NCBI GenBank assembly: GCA_014523625.1
Contig: JAATVP010000025.1
Location: 1 to 14,942 of the forward strand
Direction of reading: 5' to 3'
Length of the DNA stretch: 14,942 nucleotides
Origin: Nitrososphaerales archaeon TH5896
GTDB taxonomy: Archaea > Thermoproteota > Nitrososphaeria > Nitrososphaerales > Nitrososphaeraceae
Each line of letters starts with the position of its first letter. Positions within the stretch are counted from its first letter, which is position 1. The notes below the pieces were generated by a model. It searched no databases. It saw only the letters and a list, made by a program, of their open reading frames with translations, and was not told where the DNA came from. Positions 13,581 to 14,942 of the stretch are shown here, piece by piece. A program made the translations under genes and the position numbers.

Positions 13581-14237
13581 ATGTGTAAGGTGAATTTGAA
13601 AAAAGTGAGTTTTTGGAATATAGAACCAGATAATTGGTTTTCGGGAACAAGGAGATTGCTGCCCTTATTAAATGGAGAGATTGGACCAAGGTTCCTCGAT
13701 GAAGTACTTAGAGGTTTTTCAAAAATGAAGGAAGAGTTTGAACTTCTAGAGAGACAAGCACCCAAAGAACTTGTTTCAGAATACGAGGATTCAGAGGGAA
13801 CCAAAGTTCGAAAGATAGGTCCCATTGTCTATGGGTATTCTATGACGGTAGGGCCGGACGGTAAACCGGTGGTGCGAGAGTTTGGAAACGTCAAGAGAGG
13901 TCACATATTTGGTCTCAATGCTGATGCCAAGCCATCCAGACCAGAGATTGGGGAAGAAAGAGAACCCATGATCGACGTATTGACAACAGAAGGAAATGTC
14001 AAGGTAACCGTAGAAATGCCTGGAGTTGAGAAGGACAAGATCAAAATAGATGCCTATGACAACACCGTTGAGGTAAGAAGTCTTGAACCTACAAGAAAGT
14101 ATCACAAGTCAATAGATCTGCCTACAGAAGCAGATGTGAGAACAGCTCGATCGAAGTACAATAATGGGATCCTAGAGATAACCTTTGACAAGAAAAAAGA
14201 AACAAAGCCAAAGGGGAAGCAGATCAAGATCGAATAA
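13581..14237 (+). CDS. hsp20: Hsp20/alpha-crystallin small heat shock protein
   Basis: An ATP-independent holdase that binds unfolding proteins in the cytoplasm as large oligomers. It has 218 residues. The N-terminal arm includes FLDEVLRGFSKMKEEFELLERQ (helical) and the archaeal-type GYSMTVGPDGKPVVREFGNV. The alpha-crystallin domain (about 127-205) has VTVEMPGVEKDKIKI, a short beta5-6 region, RKYHKSIDLP and the signature NNGILEITF. The C-terminal I-x-I motif (IKI, residues 215-217) docks neighbouring dimers. It is longer than minimal Hsp20 proteins because of the arm. The ATG at 13581 was kept; the TATA box is only about 20 nt upstream, so the GTG at 13590 is an alternative start for a leaderless mRNA. 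Single gene, with a T7 terminator 24 nt after the stop. Heat or stress control through the upstream repeats is inferred. Confidence 0.92.
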   Translation: MCKVNLKKVSFWNIEPDNWFSGTRRLLPLLNGEIGPRFLDEVLRGFSKMKEEFELLERQAPKELVSEYEDSEGTKVRKIGPIVYGYSMTVGPDGKPVVREFGNVKRGHIFGLNADAKPSRPEIGEEREPMIDVLTTEGNVKVTVEMPGVEKDKIKIDAYDNTVEVRSLEPTRKYHKSIDLPTEADVRTARSKYNNGILEITFDKKKETKPKGKQIKIE

Positions 14238-14260
14238 TAGCAAAACGCGTTCAAAACCAA

Positions 14261-14267
14261 TTTTTTT
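14261..14267 (+). terminator. T-run terminator of Hsp20
   Basis: Seven T, 24 nt after the stop codon of the Hsp20 gene. Confidence 0.5.
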
Positions 14268-14336
14268 CTAGTGGTCGCGATCTCGTTACCCACATTCATT
14301 ATTTGTATGCGAATATGCATCAATTATCAGATCTTA

Positions 14337-14364
14337 TTATTATTATAAAATTATTATTATAAAA
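14337..14364. repeat. 14-bp AT-rich tandem repeat, two copies
   Basis: Two identical adjacent copies of TTATTATTATAAAA, preceded by a partial copy. Each resembles a TATA element, so it could also be a promoter for an unseen transcript; none was recognised. Confidence 0.6.
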
Positions 14365-14718
14365 TCAAAACAACTTAACTCATGATCATTTAGTGACAAA
14401 TCAATATATTCAGATACGAGCATCAATCAATACTAGAGGTCAACGAGTTATTTGAAATGCATAACCTTTTGGTCTAAGTGCTTCATATTCGTGTCATCTA
14501 ACCTGAATTGTTGACGAAGATTCTCAATTATAGCTAGCTCACGATGAGAGACAAGTATTAATGCGTCTTAGAAATTACACTACTTCAAACTTCAAACTAT
14601 GTTGACCACCAACGAGAGCTAGAATGCGTCACAACTGATATCTAGTAATTAGATAGTTGACCATTCCACTAAAACATCCTAAGATAGTATTACCAATACT
14701 CAGTAACTATTCAATTTT

Positions 14719-14942
14719 CTAAGACAATCGTTTCTTCACTTTCGTGACAAATCTACTACCGGCCAGCGTGCTGAATTTACCAAAATAAGTTACCTGCTTT
14801 CTGAGTGTTCTAGATACTGTCCCTGCATCACTTGCCACTCTAGTCCCTTTTCTTGTCAAAGCGTACTGACCTTCATCGGTTTGATACAGCAAATCTTCGT
14901 CCACAAGTTTGGCCAGCAAGGGATAGACGATCTTAGGAGAAG
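14719..14942 (-). CDS. PadR-like winged-helix transcriptional regulator, 3' part (runs off window)
   Basis: The frame is open to the right edge of the window, so the true start lies beyond 14942 and only the C-terminal ~74 residues are visible. They read PKIVYPLLAKLVDEDLLY, then QTDEGQYALTRKGTRVAS. This is the recognition helix end plus wing of a PadR/MarR-type winged helix, where "IYPLLxxLxxxGL" precedes a wing ending in YxLTxKG. A basic tail (LRKQVTYFGKFSTLAGSRFVTKVKKRLS) follows with no long coiled-coil dimer helix, so it is a short one-domain PadR-like protein. The TTG at 14919 lies in mid-fold and is not its start. Targets are unknown. Confidence 0.7.
   Translation of the reverse strand, partial: SPKIVYPLLAKLVDEDLLYQTDEGQYALTRKGTRVASDAGTVSRTLRKQVTYFGKFSTLAGSRFVTKVKKRLS

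Larger units (their letters stand above)
14238..14718. other. Spacer between convergent genes, 481 bp
   Basis: It contains the Hsp20 terminator, then a 14-bp exact tandem repeat of TTATTATTATAAAA (14337-14364) and a 7-bp tandem TTCAAAC (14585-14598). It is otherwise AT-rich with no recognisable gene or RNA. Confidence 0.5.

Noticed and set aside
1..14942. CRISPR array, insertion sequence, integrase or attachment site
   Set aside because: No regularly spaced repeats, terminal inverted repeats flanked by target duplications, or transposase/integrase motifs were seen.

Overview
The window looks like chromosomal DNA of an ammonia-oxidising archaeon (Nitrososphaeria, probably a soil lineage such as Nitrososphaera/Nitrosocosmicus). 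This is inferred from several things together: AT-rich DNA; archaeal TATA boxes about 25-31 nt upstream of start codons, with little or no leader; T-run terminators; many short secreted proteins with N-glycosylation sequons; and a two-domain multicopper oxidase next to a ZIP metal permease and a DtxR/MntR-type regulator. There is no rRNA, tRNA, CRISPR array, insertion sequence or phage gene. The species is not proven by the sequence.

Layout. 270-1797 (+): an extracellular sugar-type ABC substrate-binding protein split by a one-base frameshift in an A7 run. 1986-2591 (-): a zinc-ribbon protein. 3065-3790 (-): a secreted calcium-binding (RTX-like) repeat protein. 4103-4693 (-): a secreted or membrane-anchored protein of unknown function. 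5237-5857 (+): an unusual winged-helix protein with a membrane segment and a Gly/Ser/Asp-rich tail. 6234-6794 (+): an FMN nitroreductase whose reading frame seems to begin upstream of its only usable start codon. 7377-7508 (-): a 43-residue C2H2 zinc-finger protein. 7709-8086 (+): an F420/FMN-dependent PPOX-fold protein.

8544-11752 (-) is the most coherent functional unit: multicopper oxidase, then ZIP permease, then MntR-like regulator, tightly spaced on one strand. A DtxR-type operator core overlaps the promoter upstream of the oxidase, which suggests a metal-responsive, autoregulated operon linking a copper oxidase to metal uptake. 11842-12042 (-) is a possible small protein. 12240-13178 (-) is a cobalamin-binding (BtuF-like) protein without signal peptide. 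13581-14237 (+) is an Hsp20 chaperone with direct repeats abutting its TATA box. 14719-14942 (-) is the 3' part of a PadR-like winged-helix regulator that runs off the right edge.

Genes are mostly single transcription units separated by long AT-rich spacers; the oxidase cluster is the only clear operon. Genes that open a transcript appear leaderless, whereas the two downstream operon genes carry strong Shine-Dalgarno sequences, and this was used to choose their starts. Two genes (the substrate-binding protein and the nitroreductase) show reading-frame problems next to A-homopolymers, which could be real mutations or assembly errors.
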